This document shows, piece after piece, positions 24,003 through 32,558 of a stretch of DNA of 64,000 bases. The notes below the pieces were generated by a model that saw only the letters and a program-made list of their open reading frames with translations, made no database searches and was not told the DNA's origin. The stretch is taken from the NCBI GenBank assembly GCA_963761735.1, contig CAVXHQ010000005.1, positions 868,001 to 932,000 on the forward strand, in the 5' to 3' direction. Within the stretch, counting starts at the first letter, position 1. Each line of letters opens with the position of its first letter. The position numbers and the translations under genes are program-made. The DNA is from CAVXHQ01 sp963761735 (GTDB lineage: Bacteria > Pseudomonadota > Alphaproteobacteria > Rhodobacterales > Rhodobacteraceae).

Positions 24003-25724
24003 ATGTACGATCAAGTTACGGCAGAACGTCGGGACTCAGACTTTTTTCAACCGATCGCCCAACAGATCTGGCAGGCGAAATATCAGTACCGCACGGTCCT
24101 GTACGATGCCGATTCCTCTGTGCGCGATACCTGGGCCCGTGTTGCCATGGGACTTGCCCGTCGCGAGAGCGGGGCGGACAAGTCCCGCGTGGAGACCTCG
24201 TTCCGCGAGGCGATGGACGGATTCCGCCTTCTGCCGGCGGGCCGGATACTTGCGGGCGCAGGTACGGCGCGCGACGTCACCCTGTCCAATACCTTCGTGA
24301 TGCGGACGATTTCCGATTCGGTCTCCGGGATCATGGATACCGTCAAGGATGCGGCCCTGACGATGCAGATGGGCGGCGGCATCGGGTTCGATTTTTCGAC
24401 GATCCGGCCGCGCGGCGCCCTTGTGCGGGGGCTGGAATGTCCGGCGGCAGGCCCGCTGGCAGCGATGGATATCTGCGATGCCGTCTGCAAGATGCTTGTG
24501 ACCGGCATGGGCCGGGGTGCGATGATGGCGACGATGCGCTGCGATCATCCCGACATCGAGGCCTTCGTCGCCGCCAAGTCAGACCCCCGGCGATTGCGCA
24601 ATTTCAACATGTCGGTGATGGTCACCGATCCGTTCATGGAGGCCGTGCGGGCCGGGGCGCAGTGGGAACTGATCTGGAACGGTGAGGTCACGGCACGCGT
24701 GCCCGCCGCCGATCTGTGGGACGCGATCATGCGTCAGACATATGCCGCCGCAGAGCCGGGCGTGTTGTTCATCGACCAGATGAACGCACGTAACCCGCTG
24801 AATTACCTCGAGCATATTTCGGCCACCAATTCATGCGCCGAGCAGCCGCTGCCACCCAACGGCACCTGTCCGCTGGCCTCGGTCAACCTGGCGCGTCTGG
24901 TCGAGGCGCCGTTTTCGGCGCAGGCCCGCCTCGATACCCGCGAACTCCGGTCGCTCGTGGCCGTTGCCGTGCGGATGCTCGACAATACGCTGGACGTGTC
25001 GCGCTGGCCGCTGGACGCGCAGCGCACCGAGGCGATGAACAAGCGCCGCATCGGCATCGGCGTGACCGGCGTGGCGGATGCCATCGCGATGCTGGGTGCG
25101 CGCTATGGCTCGTCCAAGGCGGTGTTTCTGCTGGGCAGCTGGATGCAGACGATCCAGAACGCGGCCTACCTTGCCTCTGCCGAGCTGGCCGCCGAACGCG
25201 GACCGTTCCCCCTGTACGATGCCGGGCTGCACCTCGCGCAGCCCGGGCTGGAGGCCCTCGATGCGGACGTGCGCGACGCCGTCGCACGGCACGGCCTGCG
25301 CAACGGAACGCTCACGTCGATCGCACCCACCGGCACGATTTCGATGTACGCGGGCAATGTATCGTCCGGGATCGAGCCGATCTTTGCCACCAGCTATACC
25401 CGCAAGTTCAACCAGCCCGACGGCAGCCAGGTCGAGCAGGAAGTGATGGACTATGCCGTCTGGCTGTACCGCGAGATGTTCGGAGCGAATACGCCGCTGA
25501 CCGAGGCATTCGTGACCGCAGGCGCGCTGACCCCCGGCGATCACGTCGCGATGCAGGCCGCGGCACAGGCATGGGTCGACAGCGGCATATCCAAGACGGT
25601 GAACTGTCCCGAGGACATCGCCTTCGACGATTTCAAGGACATCTACATGGCGGCCTATGCCTCTGGCTGCAAAGGCTGCACGACCTACCGGCCCAATGCG
25701 ATCACCGGCTCCGTCCTGTCGTGA
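24003..25724 (+). CDS. Adenosylcobalamin-dependent ribonucleoside-diphosphate reductase (class II)
   Basis: A 573-residue short class II ribonucleotide reductase, making deoxyribonucleotides with vitamin B12 coenzyme. Recognisable segments: PAGRILAGAGT, MQMGGGIGFDFSTIRPRGA, RGAMMATMRCDHPDIEAF, the active-site loop NSCAEQPLPPNGTCPLASVN, and SIAPTGTISMYAGN. The tail has the redox pair CKGCTTYRPN. There is no N-terminal ATP cone and no long C-terminal extension. The position where many class II enzymes have a redox Cys (NCF) reads SNTFVM, so a Thr replaces it. The start at 24003 begins the conserved N-terminus. The gene symbol nrdJ/nrdZ is used variably, so none is given. Confidence 0.9.
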   Translation: MYDQVTAERRDSDFFQPIAQQIWQAKYQYRTVLYDADSSVRDTWARVAMGLARRESGADKSRVETSFREAMDGFRLLPAGRILAGAGTARDVTLSNTFVMRTISDSVSGIMDTVKDAALTMQMGGGIGFDFSTIRPRGALVRGLECPAAGPLAAMDICDAVCKMLVTGMGRGAMMATMRCDHPDIEAFVAAKSDPRRLRNFNMSVMVTDPFMEAVRAGAQWELIWNGEVTARVPAADLWDAIMRQTYAAAEPGVLFIDQMNARNPLNYLEHISATNSCAEQPLPPNGTCPLASVNLARLVEAPFSAQARLDTRELRSLVAVAVRMLDNTLDVSRWPLDAQRTEAMNKRRIGIGVTGVADAIAMLGARYGSSKAVFLLGSWMQTIQNAAYLASAELAAERGPFPLYDAGLHLAQPGLEALDADVRDAVARHGLRNGTLTSIAPTGTISMYAGNVSSGIEPIFATSYTRKFNQPDGSQVEQEVMDYAVWLYREMFGANTPLTEAFVTAGALTPGDHVAMQAAAQAWVDSGISKTVNCPEDIAFDDFKDIYMAAYASGCKGCTTYRPNAITGSVLS

Positions 25725-26032
25725 TCCGCGCGGCTCTCGCCCGGCTGGGGCGCGTGCTGCGGCCGCAAGCGCCGCCCGGCGACCCGCGGCGCTGGCCGGC
25801 GCCGGGGCCCCATGGCCCACCCGGTGGTCCGCGACGCTGGCCCGCGCCGGGATCGTGGATGCCGACGCACCGGCACCGCAAGGGTGGGCTGTACCGGCGC
25901 GTTGCCGATGCGGTTCTCGAGGCGGACCGAAGCGATGTGGTGATCTACGACGATGCGACGGGGGCTGTCTGGGTTCGGTCGCGGGCGGAGTTCGAGGACG
26001 GGCGTTTTACGGACCTGATGGGCGCTGAATAG
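25721..26032 (+). CDS. DUF1653-type small protein with Pro/Trp-rich N-terminus
   Basis: A 103-residue protein starting at GTG 25721, overlapping the reductase stop (gtga), so it is translated with it. The C-terminal part (HRHRKGGLYRRVADAVLE, then VVIYDDATGAVWVRSRAEF) matches the DUF1653 pattern of a small beta barrel of unknown role. The N-terminal part contains an internal duplication, PPGDPRRWPAPG followed by PPGGPRRWPAPG. Role unknown; co-translation suggests a link with nucleotide metabolism, which is inference. Codon pattern (G/C-rich third positions) supports coding. Confidence 0.68.
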   Translation: MIRAALARLGRVLRPQAPPGDPRRWPAPGPHGPPGGPRRWPAPGSWMPTHRHRKGGLYRRVADAVLEADRSDVVIYDDATGAVWVRSRAEFEDGRFTDLMGAE

Positions 26033-26235
26033 ACAGTGCCGGTCCGGGGAACGCGACTGCATACGATCTGCGGGGCGAGACGCGGCATCGAACGGCCCGG
26101 TTTTTTCGGGTATTCACCTTCGGAGGATTCCTCAGGCATTCCGGCAGACCCAATGCACTGTCGGGTGCCATCACTGCCGATACGGCGACGGCCTCAAAAG
26201 GCTCTGCCTGACCCGGACCTGAGGGCGGTTGCCTG

Positions 26236-27678
26236 TCATTGCCGGACGATGAAATCTGCCGCCGTCCTGAGATCGGTTCGGAACAGCGCCCGCATGTCGT
26301 CTTGTTCCGCGATGTCGGGTATGCGCAGGATGTAGGAGGGATGCACGGTGACGAGCAGCGGTGTGCCGTCCGGCAGCGCCTCGATCGACCCCCGACGTTT
26401 GAGCACGCCCGCGCCCGTGCCGGTGAGAGATGCGAGCGCCGTGGCCCCCATCGCGACGATCAGGCGCGGACGCACCAGAGCGCGCTCCTGCATGAGCCAC
26501 CAGCGGCAGGCCTCGATCTCGGGCGTATCGGGGCGCTGGTGCAGACGCCGCTTGCCGCGCGGTATGTATTTGAAATGTTTGACGGCGTTGGTGACATAGG
26601 CCGCCCGCCGGTCGAGCCCGGCGTGGCTGGCCTCGGCGTCGAACAGTTGCCCTGCGGGACCGTCGAAGGGGCGGCCCGTCAGATCCTCGGTGTCGCCGGG
26701 TTGTTCGCCGACGATCATCAGAGGCGCGCCCGCCGGGCCCTCGCCCATCACCACCTGCGTCGCCGGTCCGTGCAACGGGCAGCGGGTGCAGGCGGCGGCA
26801 TCGCGGGCCAACGCGGCGAGGCTGCCCGGCACTGGCGGCGCGACAGCGGGTGTGGCCATCGCCCGCGCGACCGCGGCGCGCCGGGCCGGCGGATCGGACG
26901 CGGCACGCGCGGCCATCTCGGCAACCCGGGCCTGCGCGCCTTGGATAAGGCCGGGGATCAGGCGCGCCTCGGGCAGATTGTGCCAATATTTCTTGGGCAT
27001 TTCGGTTTGCATCGCCTTTGGCATCAGACGTGCTGCGTTAAAGATGCTGGCGTAATAGGTGCGCCAGAGATCCTCGGTCGCATCTTCGGCAATCGGTGCG
27101 CGTGTGGTCGTCTCCGAGAACCTCAGCGCGCCGTCCGCAAAGGTGGCCGTCAGGGTCGGCGTGGCGATCACCCAGTCCATATCCCCGAACCGGTTGGCAA
27201 AAAACGGCGTTCCCCGCTCGACGGTGTGGTGATCGGGCTCGAACCACGCGGCAAAGCGGCGGCGGTCGCGCCCTGCCTCGGTGATATCTCGAAACCGCAC
27301 GAAGGCGTGCATTTTGTGGATGTCGCGGCGTACTGCCTTTGCCTGCCCCAGAATCGTGCGGATTTGCGCGTCGCTCCGGTCGCCCCACCGGCAGGTCCCG
27401 CGCGATAAACCCAGGACGGTTGCGTAGGCACGGGAGAACCGCTGCGGGTCGAAATGGCACAGTGCCGTTTCGATCTCGTCGATTGCCACGCGGGAAACCT
27501 TCAGCGTTGTACCTGTCGTGCTGGCCGCTACCCCCGGCGCATCGGCAAAAAGGTCTGGCGCGGCCTCGCCGACCGTCCAGAGCACCTCCTCGGATGGCAC
27601 GCCCGCGGCGGCAAGATCGCGAGCCTGACGCCGCCACATGGCAACGGTGCCAAGGCGGGGCAGGGTGATCTGGCGCAT
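26236..27678 (-). CDS. UdgX-type uracil-DNA glycosylase fused to a TIGR03915/DUF4130 domain
   Basis: A 480-residue two-domain DNA-repair protein. Residues about 1-250 form the DUF4130 domain (e.g. FDPQRFSRAYATVLGLSRGT, DIHKMHAFVRFR, YYASIFNAARLMPKAMQTEM). Residues about 285-480 are a family-4-like uracil glycosylase: CTRCPLH (C297, C300) for the iron-sulfur cluster, GEQPGDTEDLTGRPFDGPAG, and the KRRLH loop at 376-380. In UdgX the His of this loop becomes covalently attached to the abasic sugar, so this protein is expected to lock onto uracil sites. Its start overlaps the stop of the radical-SAM gene upstream, with which the family is regularly paired. Confidence 0.93.
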   Translation of the reverse strand: MRQITLPRLGTVAMWRRQARDLAAAGVPSEEVLWTVGEAAPDLFADAPGVAASTTGTTLKVSRVAIDEIETALCHFDPQRFSRAYATVLGLSRGTCRWGDRSDAQIRTILGQAKAVRRDIHKMHAFVRFRDITEAGRDRRRFAAWFEPDHHTVERGTPFFANRFGDMDWVIATPTLTATFADGALRFSETTTRAPIAEDATEDLWRTYYASIFNAARLMPKAMQTEMPKKYWHNLPEARLIPGLIQGAQARVAEMAARAASDPPARRAAVARAMATPAVAPPVPGSLAALARDAAACTRCPLHGPATQVVMGEGPAGAPLMIVGEQPGDTEDLTGRPFDGPAGQLFDAEASHAGLDRRAAYVTNAVKHFKYIPRGKRRLHQRPDTPEIEACRWWLMQERALVRPRLIVAMGATALASLTGTGAGVLKRRGSIEALPDGTPLLVTVHPSYILRIPDIAEQDDMRALFRTDLRTAADFIVRQ

Positions 27679-28907
27679 CAGAACAGGGTCAGCTGCTCTG
27701 GCGGCGGGGCGTAGCGGGCGCGCAGGGTCGCGGCGTCAATCAGGCCGCGCGGCGACCATCCGGGCATCGTGACAAAGGGTTTGGCGTGCTTCATCACGGC
27801 GCCCATTGCGGCCAGATGATCGTATCGCACCGCGCCGTTGCGCCGGGCCGCCAGGATCCGCGCCACCGATTTCGGCCCGAACCCCGGCACCCGCAAAAGT
27901 TGTTCGCGGGTGGCGCGGTTCACATCGACGGGAAACGCCTCGCGATGTGCGAGTGCCCAGGCGGTTTTCGGATCGACGTCAAGGTCGAGCATGCCATCGG
28001 TGGCGACTTCGTCCACCTTGAAATCGTAGAATCGCAACAGCCTGTCGGCCTGATACAGCCGGTGTTCGCGCATCAAGGGCGGCTTGATCAACGGCAGGTT
28101 TTTCGACGCATCCGGGATCGGCGAAAAGGCGGAATAGTAGACGCGGGACAGGCCATAGCTGGCGTAGAGCGAGGTGGATTGCGTCAGAATCGCCCGGTCA
28201 TCGGCGGCGTCCGCGCCCACGATCACCTGTGTCGACTGACCGGCAGGCGCAAACCGCGCCGGGCGCTTGCCGCGAAAGCTTTTGCCGGTACGCGACGCCT
28301 CGCGTTTCACCCGCACGTCGGCCATCTGCTGCCGGATGCCGGTGCTGGATTTTTCCGGTGCAAGGGCGCGCAGGCCCTCTTCGGTCGGCAGTTCGACGTT
28401 GACCGACAGCCGGTCCGCCCACAGCCCCGCCGCGTCGATCAGCTCGGGCGCTGCAGCGGGGATCGTTTTCAGGTGAATATACCCTTTGAACCCGTGATCG
28501 TGCCGCAGCGTGCGGGCGATGCGCACCATATCGGCCATCGTGTCGTCAGGGGAGCGAATGATACCGGACGACAGAAACAGCCCCTCGATATAGTTGCGCC
28601 GATAGAATTCGAGGGTGAGCGACACCACTTCCTCGACCGAAAAACGCGCCCGCTCTACCCGGCTCGACACGCGGTTGATGCAATAGGCGCAGTCGTAGAT
28701 GCAGAAGTTCGTCATCAGGATTTTGAGCAGGCTGATGCACCGCCCGTCGGGAGCATAGGAATGGCAGATTCCGCTGCCGCCGGATGACCCCACGCCCTTG
28801 CCATCACGGCTGTTGCGCCGCTCTCCGCCCGATGAGGCGCAGGACGCGTCGTATTTCGCGGCGTCCGAGAGGATCGCCAGTTTTTCGCCGAGGGTGCGTT
28901 GCGCCAT
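27678..28907 (-). CDS. Putative DNA modification/repair radical SAM protein (TIGR03916)
   Basis: A 409-residue radical SAM enzyme. The cluster-binding Cys residues C69, C73 and C76 stand in NFCIYDCAYCINR. The N-terminal AILSDAAKYDASCASSG and GICHSYAPDGRCISLLKIL are family features with extra Cys residues. The C-terminal part has a helix-hairpin-helix DNA-binding motif (DVNRATREQLLRVPGFGPKS), supporting action on DNA. The reaction is unknown. The gene shares one base with the UdgX/DUF4130 gene downstream, a conserved pairing that suggests a joint DNA-repair pathway. Confidence 0.92.
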   Translation of the reverse strand: MAQRTLGEKLAILSDAAKYDASCASSGGERRNSRDGKGVGSSGGSGICHSYAPDGRCISLLKILMTNFCIYDCAYCINRVSSRVERARFSVEEVVSLTLEFYRRNYIEGLFLSSGIIRSPDDTMADMVRIARTLRHDHGFKGYIHLKTIPAAAPELIDAAGLWADRLSVNVELPTEEGLRALAPEKSSTGIRQQMADVRVKREASRTGKSFRGKRPARFAPAGQSTQVIVGADAADDRAILTQSTSLYASYGLSRVYYSAFSPIPDASKNLPLIKPPLMREHRLYQADRLLRFYDFKVDEVATDGMLDLDVDPKTAWALAHREAFPVDVNRATREQLLRVPGFGPKSVARILAARRNGAVRYDHLAAMGAVMKHAKPFVTMPGWSPRGLIDAATLRARYAPPPEQLTLF

Positions 28908-29556
28908 ATGTTCATCCTATGTTCCTGGTCCGTGTTTCGCAACAAGAGACGTCGCGCGATTTCGTCGCACCGTCGTACCGTCGTACGGTCGCACCGTCGT
29001 ACCGTCGTACCGTCGCACCGTCGTACCGTCGCACCGTCGGTCAGCTGTCGACCAGTTCGGCCGAAAGTTGGTGCAACGGTTTTGGTTGCAGGGTGATGAC
29101 GCGTCTTTTCTTGACCAGAGCTTGACCAGAGATTGTGTCCATGAGGTCAATGGTCGGTCGCGGGATTGTCTGACGTTTTTCTGATCGATCCTTTGCCGCA
29201 AACCCGACAGACCGTCTTTCCACCTTGCTCGAAAACCGTGGGATCAAACACATGGTCTATGAGGTATCGGGTTCCGAAAATGGAGATCAAGCAACTGGCG
29301 ATCTGTACACATCAGGCGTTACAAGCTGCCATGAATTCGGTCGCTACCGGAGGAGACGCGTCGCGCCATGCAGTCACCTCCTCTTTTCATAATTCCATCG
29401 GCCGGCATACAGTTTGCCGGCTAAAACTTTCTCAGGAAACCGTCCTGGCTGCGACGACGGTGCTCTTCGGCAAAGCCTTTGAATAAGGGCTTCGGGATGT
29501 CACCCGGTGCGGTGAGCCGCCCCTGAGTATCCCCGTGCGGGTACGGCAAGGATGGA
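28908..29556. other. Intergenic region with a tandem repeat, no supported gene
   Basis: About 650 bases between two minus-strand genes. It holds the 8-bp array described separately and a short direct repeat (ttgaccagag at 29111 and 29122). One plus-strand frame of about 100 codons is open at 29166-29486, but it has no recognisable family, and I do not call it a gene. Confidence 0.5.
28967..29038. repeat. Nine tandem copies of an 8-bp unit (gtaccgtc / gcaccgtc)
   Basis: Nine 8-bp units in a row; each is gtaccgtc or gcaccgtc, with one gtacggtc. The array starts about 60 bases upstream of the radical-SAM start codon (28907, minus strand), in its likely leader or promoter. The 8-bp unit is typical of slipped-strand length variation. 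Confidence 0.93.
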
Positions 29557-30297
29557 TCAATCGAGAGAAATCCGGCGTCCGACCCCTGATCCGAGGAAGG
29601 ACTGGATCTGTGTCACAACCTGCAACGCGTGAGTCGCGCCAAGCTGATCGGCCTCCTCGACATGGCCCAGGGCGATCGCCGTTATAATCGCGTCATGCTC
29701 GTCGACATATTGCTGCGGCAACTGGTCATTGAAAGAGTCATAGTAGATCCGCAGCAGTCTTTGCCCGTTGTCCAGCAAACGCGCGAAGAAATCGATGTAA
29801 TACTCGTTTCGACCGGCACGCGCGATCGCGACATGAAAATCCCTGTTGACCTCGATCATCTTGATGGCATCGGCTTCGTTGACAGCTCTGGCAAAGGCGC
29901 CCTGAATGCGTCGCAGGGCATCGATATCCTGAGGCGAACGGCGCGCGGCGGCGAGCCTGCAGGTGACGCGGTACATCAGTGTCAGAGCGTCCAGATAGCT
30001 TGGGACGGAGGCGAAATCTATATTGGAAACAATGGTGTTCCGGTTCGGCAGGCTGGTGACGAGCCCTTCTGAAACGAGCCGTACCAAGGCCTCGCGCACC
30101 GGCGTACGGGAAAGCGAAAACCGCGACGACAGCTTGGCTTCTTCGAGCTGTTCTCCGGGCGCCAGCCTGAGGTCGAGTATCTCCTGTCTCAGCGTTTGAT
30201 AGACCGTGCCGACACCAGAGCCGCGTGTCTTTACCGGTGGCGGCACGGGCTGCCCTGCATCTGCGCTGTCGCTGGAAGGGTCGTCTGTAGAGTGCAT
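29557..30297 (-). CDS. GntR-family transcriptional regulator, FCD subfamily
   Basis: A 246-residue regulator. The winged helix (about 30-95) shows VYQTLRQEILDLRLAPGEQL and FSLSRTPVREALVRLVSEGLV. The FCD domain (about 100-235) contains VNRDFHVAIARAGRNEYYIDFF and a late VDEHDAIITAIALGHVEEA, whose Asp and His residues often coordinate a metal for organic-acid sensing. A Pro-rich, low-complexity stretch precedes the DNA-binding domain. It stands alone: both sides are non-coding for over 300 bases, so its target is not obvious. A second FCD regulator with a clearer target lies 1.3 kb on. Confidence 0.85.
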   Translation of the reverse strand: MHSTDDPSSDSADAGQPVPPPVKTRGSGVGTVYQTLRQEILDLRLAPGEQLEEAKLSSRFSLSRTPVREALVRLVSEGLVTSLPNRNTIVSNIDFASVPSYLDALTLMYRVTCRLAAARRSPQDIDALRRIQGAFARAVNEADAIKMIEVNRDFHVAIARAGRNEYYIDFFARLLDNGQRLLRIYYDSFNDQLPQQYVDEHDAIITAIALGHVEEADQLGATHALQVVTQIQSFLGSGVGRRISLD

Positions 30298-31622
30298 CCA
30301 GCGGCTCCTTCATGCAGACATGGCACGGCTTTCGATAATCAGATTTTCAGGGCAATTGCGAGGCCCAGAATAGAGTTTTCGGTATTCCATAATCTATTTC
30401 AATGACACCGCAGTCTCGAAAGACAGGTGTCGACACTATGTATTCAGAGTCGCACAAGCGCGAATCGCTGCTTTCGGTTTTCTCCACAACGAAAATCAGA
30501 GTAAGACGTATGCCAAAATTCCGGAATTCCAAGATTTTAAAGGATTGCTTCGCTTTCACGCGGCGAAAATTCTGTCCACGGCGGTTGCCGCACCATTCGT
30601 CGCCGAAGAGGTGCCGAAGAGGTGCCGAACCCCGAACTGAGGTTCGGCGCCCTTGCCGGCCTTTCGAGGGATATCGCTCAAAGTGGTCAGCCATGGCTGG
30701 GGGCATCGCGTATCGGCGTCGAAAACCTGGCGTCCCGCATCGAAGAGATGGGCAATGACGACCAGATTTTCGTCGAATTCGTCGGTCGCGAGGATAGCCG
30801 GGGCACCGCATCGGGCGGGATCGAGGCGCGCCGCAAACTGACAGTGTCGATGGCGCCAATACCATCATTGGCGATTTTTTCCCCGGTCACTGTCGCCGCC
30901 GGACAATACGTCTCTATTTCCGAAGAAATCATTTCCTTTGCCGCCGGGACGGCCGCCGCGCGTACCGATCTCGATATGAGAACCGGCGAAACGTGGCTCT
31001 GGTGTGTATCGCCGCCGGATCCGGTTCAGGGGCCGGTCCTTGCCCAATTGCTCGCCGAAACGTTCGGTGCGGACGCGACGATCAATATCGGTGCGCGAAA
31101 CGCCAGGGTTTCTGGTGCGCAGCACGCTGTTCCTGGTCTTTGAATCCGGGGCAAACCTTTCATCCGGATCAAGGCGAGGCCTCTGTAGCCGGCCCGATCC
31201 GCGCCTCGTCCGGGCAGCTGATAACAATCGTGGCCGTCGTTGCGGCGATTGCCATCGTGACAAGGGTTCGTGATGCGACGGACGTCGGGCGCTCGATGCG
31301 GGCGGGGGTCGTGAACAGTGATCTGGCCGAGGTGACCGGTGTCGACACCGAGCGGTTGGCGAGCATCGGATGGCCGGTGGGCTGTCCTGGTTGTGTCCGC
31401 AATCAGCGAAGAGCGCATTCGGCACAGGCCTGATCCGGAGGTGGTACAGGCAGGATTTGGATACATCGGGCTGTGAAAGATGCCGGTGCCTCGGTCTTGT
31501 GCCGCCTCAAACGTGTTTCAACCACCCTCCATTCGCATGCGGCGGGGTTCTGGACGCGGTTCCGAGGCGCGATACCGGGCATTTCTGCCGGCATCCATGC
31601 GGGCGAAGAATGCTGTCCAAAC
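30298..31622. other. Degenerate region between two GntR genes
   Basis: About 1.3 kb with broken or uncertain coding content. A GTG-initiated plus-strand frame (30622-31143, 173 codons) has fairly protein-like composition, for example RIGVENLASRIEEMGNDDQIFVEFV written in part as ENLASRIEEMGNDDQ, but I recognise no family. Other frames overlap it on both strands. Just before it are a direct repeat (gaagaggtgcc twice near 30604-30626) and a hairpin (ccgaac/gttcgg). A decayed gene is the best reading. Confidence 0.4.
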
Positions 31623-32405
31623 CTACCAGACGACCGACCGAAATCTGTCGAAAGTCTGCTTTGCATCCTCCGTGAACAGATGGTTTTTATCGACGATCAG
31701 GGATTGCAGCGTTTTGAAAACGCGCGATAAATGCAGATCCATCGCCGCCGCGGCAGCGTCCGGGTCTCGTCGTTTGAGGGCCGCGACAATCGCCTCATGT
31801 TCGGACAGGATGGTTTCGAGATGGCTGGGCAGCGGAAACGCGAGGCGACGCACCCGGTCAAGCTGCGCCTTGGCCGAGTGGATCACCCGCCAGACGCGGG
31901 CCGAGGCGCCGATGTCCGTGATAAGGGCGTGCAGTTCCTCGTCGAGTTCGTAAAAGCTGCCGAAATCGCTGTCCTTCGCGACGCGGCGCTGCTGATACAG
32001 ATTAACATCAAGATCGCGCTCGGCCTTGGCTGTCATGCGCTGCGCGGCAAGGCGCACCATCTGCATTTCAAGAACGCGACGGATCAGATGACCCTCGAAG
32101 ACGGTTTCAAGGTCGATCCGGGCGATGAACGTGCCCGAGGCCGGAGCAATCCTGACAAGGGATTCATCCTGCAATTTCAACAAGGCCTCCCGCATCGGCG
32201 TGCGCGAAATGCCCAGTTCCAGACAGATGGCCTTTTCGTTCACGATAGAGCCGGGTTCCAGCAGCATCTCGATGATCGCGCGGCGCATGACCGCATAGGC
32301 CCTGCCGGACCGGGGATGCGTTTCGGGGATGCTCGTCAGGAGATCCTCGGGAAATATTCTGGCCTGCGCATCACTCGCGCCAGATTGCGTCTTGGTCGTG
32401 GCCAT
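31623..32405 (-). CDS. GntR-family transcriptional regulator, FCD subfamily (putative fucose-operon regulator)
   Basis: A 260-residue regulator divergent from the first ABC operon. The winged helix (about 30-100) has YAVMRRAIIEMLLEPGSIV and LELGISRTPMREALLKLQDES. The FCD domain shows SFYELDEELHALITD and LSEHEAIVAALKRRDPDAAA, with the conserved Asp/His ligands partly replaced by Glu/His. I chose the start at ATG 32405 (MATTKTQSG); an upstream start at 32459 would overlap a perfect palindrome (32432-32445) that looks like an operator. Position and palindromes suggest it represses both itself and the transporter-fucosidase operon until a fucose-derived inducer appears. Confidence 0.82.
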   Translation of the reverse strand: MATTKTQSGASDAQARIFPEDLLTSIPETHPRSGRAYAVMRRAIIEMLLEPGSIVNEKAICLELGISRTPMREALLKLQDESLVRIAPASGTFIARIDLETVFEGHLIRRVLEMQMVRLAAQRMTAKAERDLDVNLYQQRRVAKDSDFGSFYELDEELHALITDIGASARVWRVIHSAKAQLDRVRRLAFPLPSHLETILSEHEAIVAALKRRDPDAAAAAMDLHLSRVFKTLQSLIVDKNHLFTEDAKQTFDRFRSVVW

Positions 32406-32431
32406 GTATCGGTTCCTTGTTTCGCGATCGC

Positions 32432-32445
32432 AAATACCGGTATTT
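32432..32445. promoter_or_regulatory. Perfect palindrome, candidate GntR operator 1
   Basis: The 14-bp sequence aaataccggtattt is a perfect palindrome 26 bases upstream of the GntR start codon. Its core half-site atacc recurs in the second palindrome nearer the ABC operon, which suggests one protein binds both. Confidence 0.55.
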
Positions 32446-32512
32446 TTGGGGCAGAGCAATCGCGGGTCGTACGATCCGGGTAACAGGTTGCGGAAACGTT
32501 GACAGATCTCTC

Positions 32513-32530
32513 ATACCAATATATCGGTAT
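32513..32530. promoter_or_regulatory. Spaced palindrome, candidate GntR operator 2
   Basis: Half-sites atacc and ggtat flank an 8-base A/T-rich centre (ataccaatatatcggtat). It lies 29 bases upstream of the substrate-binding protein start. Same half-sites as the perfect palindrome at 32432-32445 but with wider spacing. Confidence 0.55.
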
Positions 32531-32558
32531 ATCATCAACATGGTTTGGAGGGACTGTC

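Noticed and set aside
29166..29486. A 106-codon frame in the repeat-containing gap
   Set aside because: No family resemblance, no convincing ribosome site, and composition unlike the neighbouring genes.
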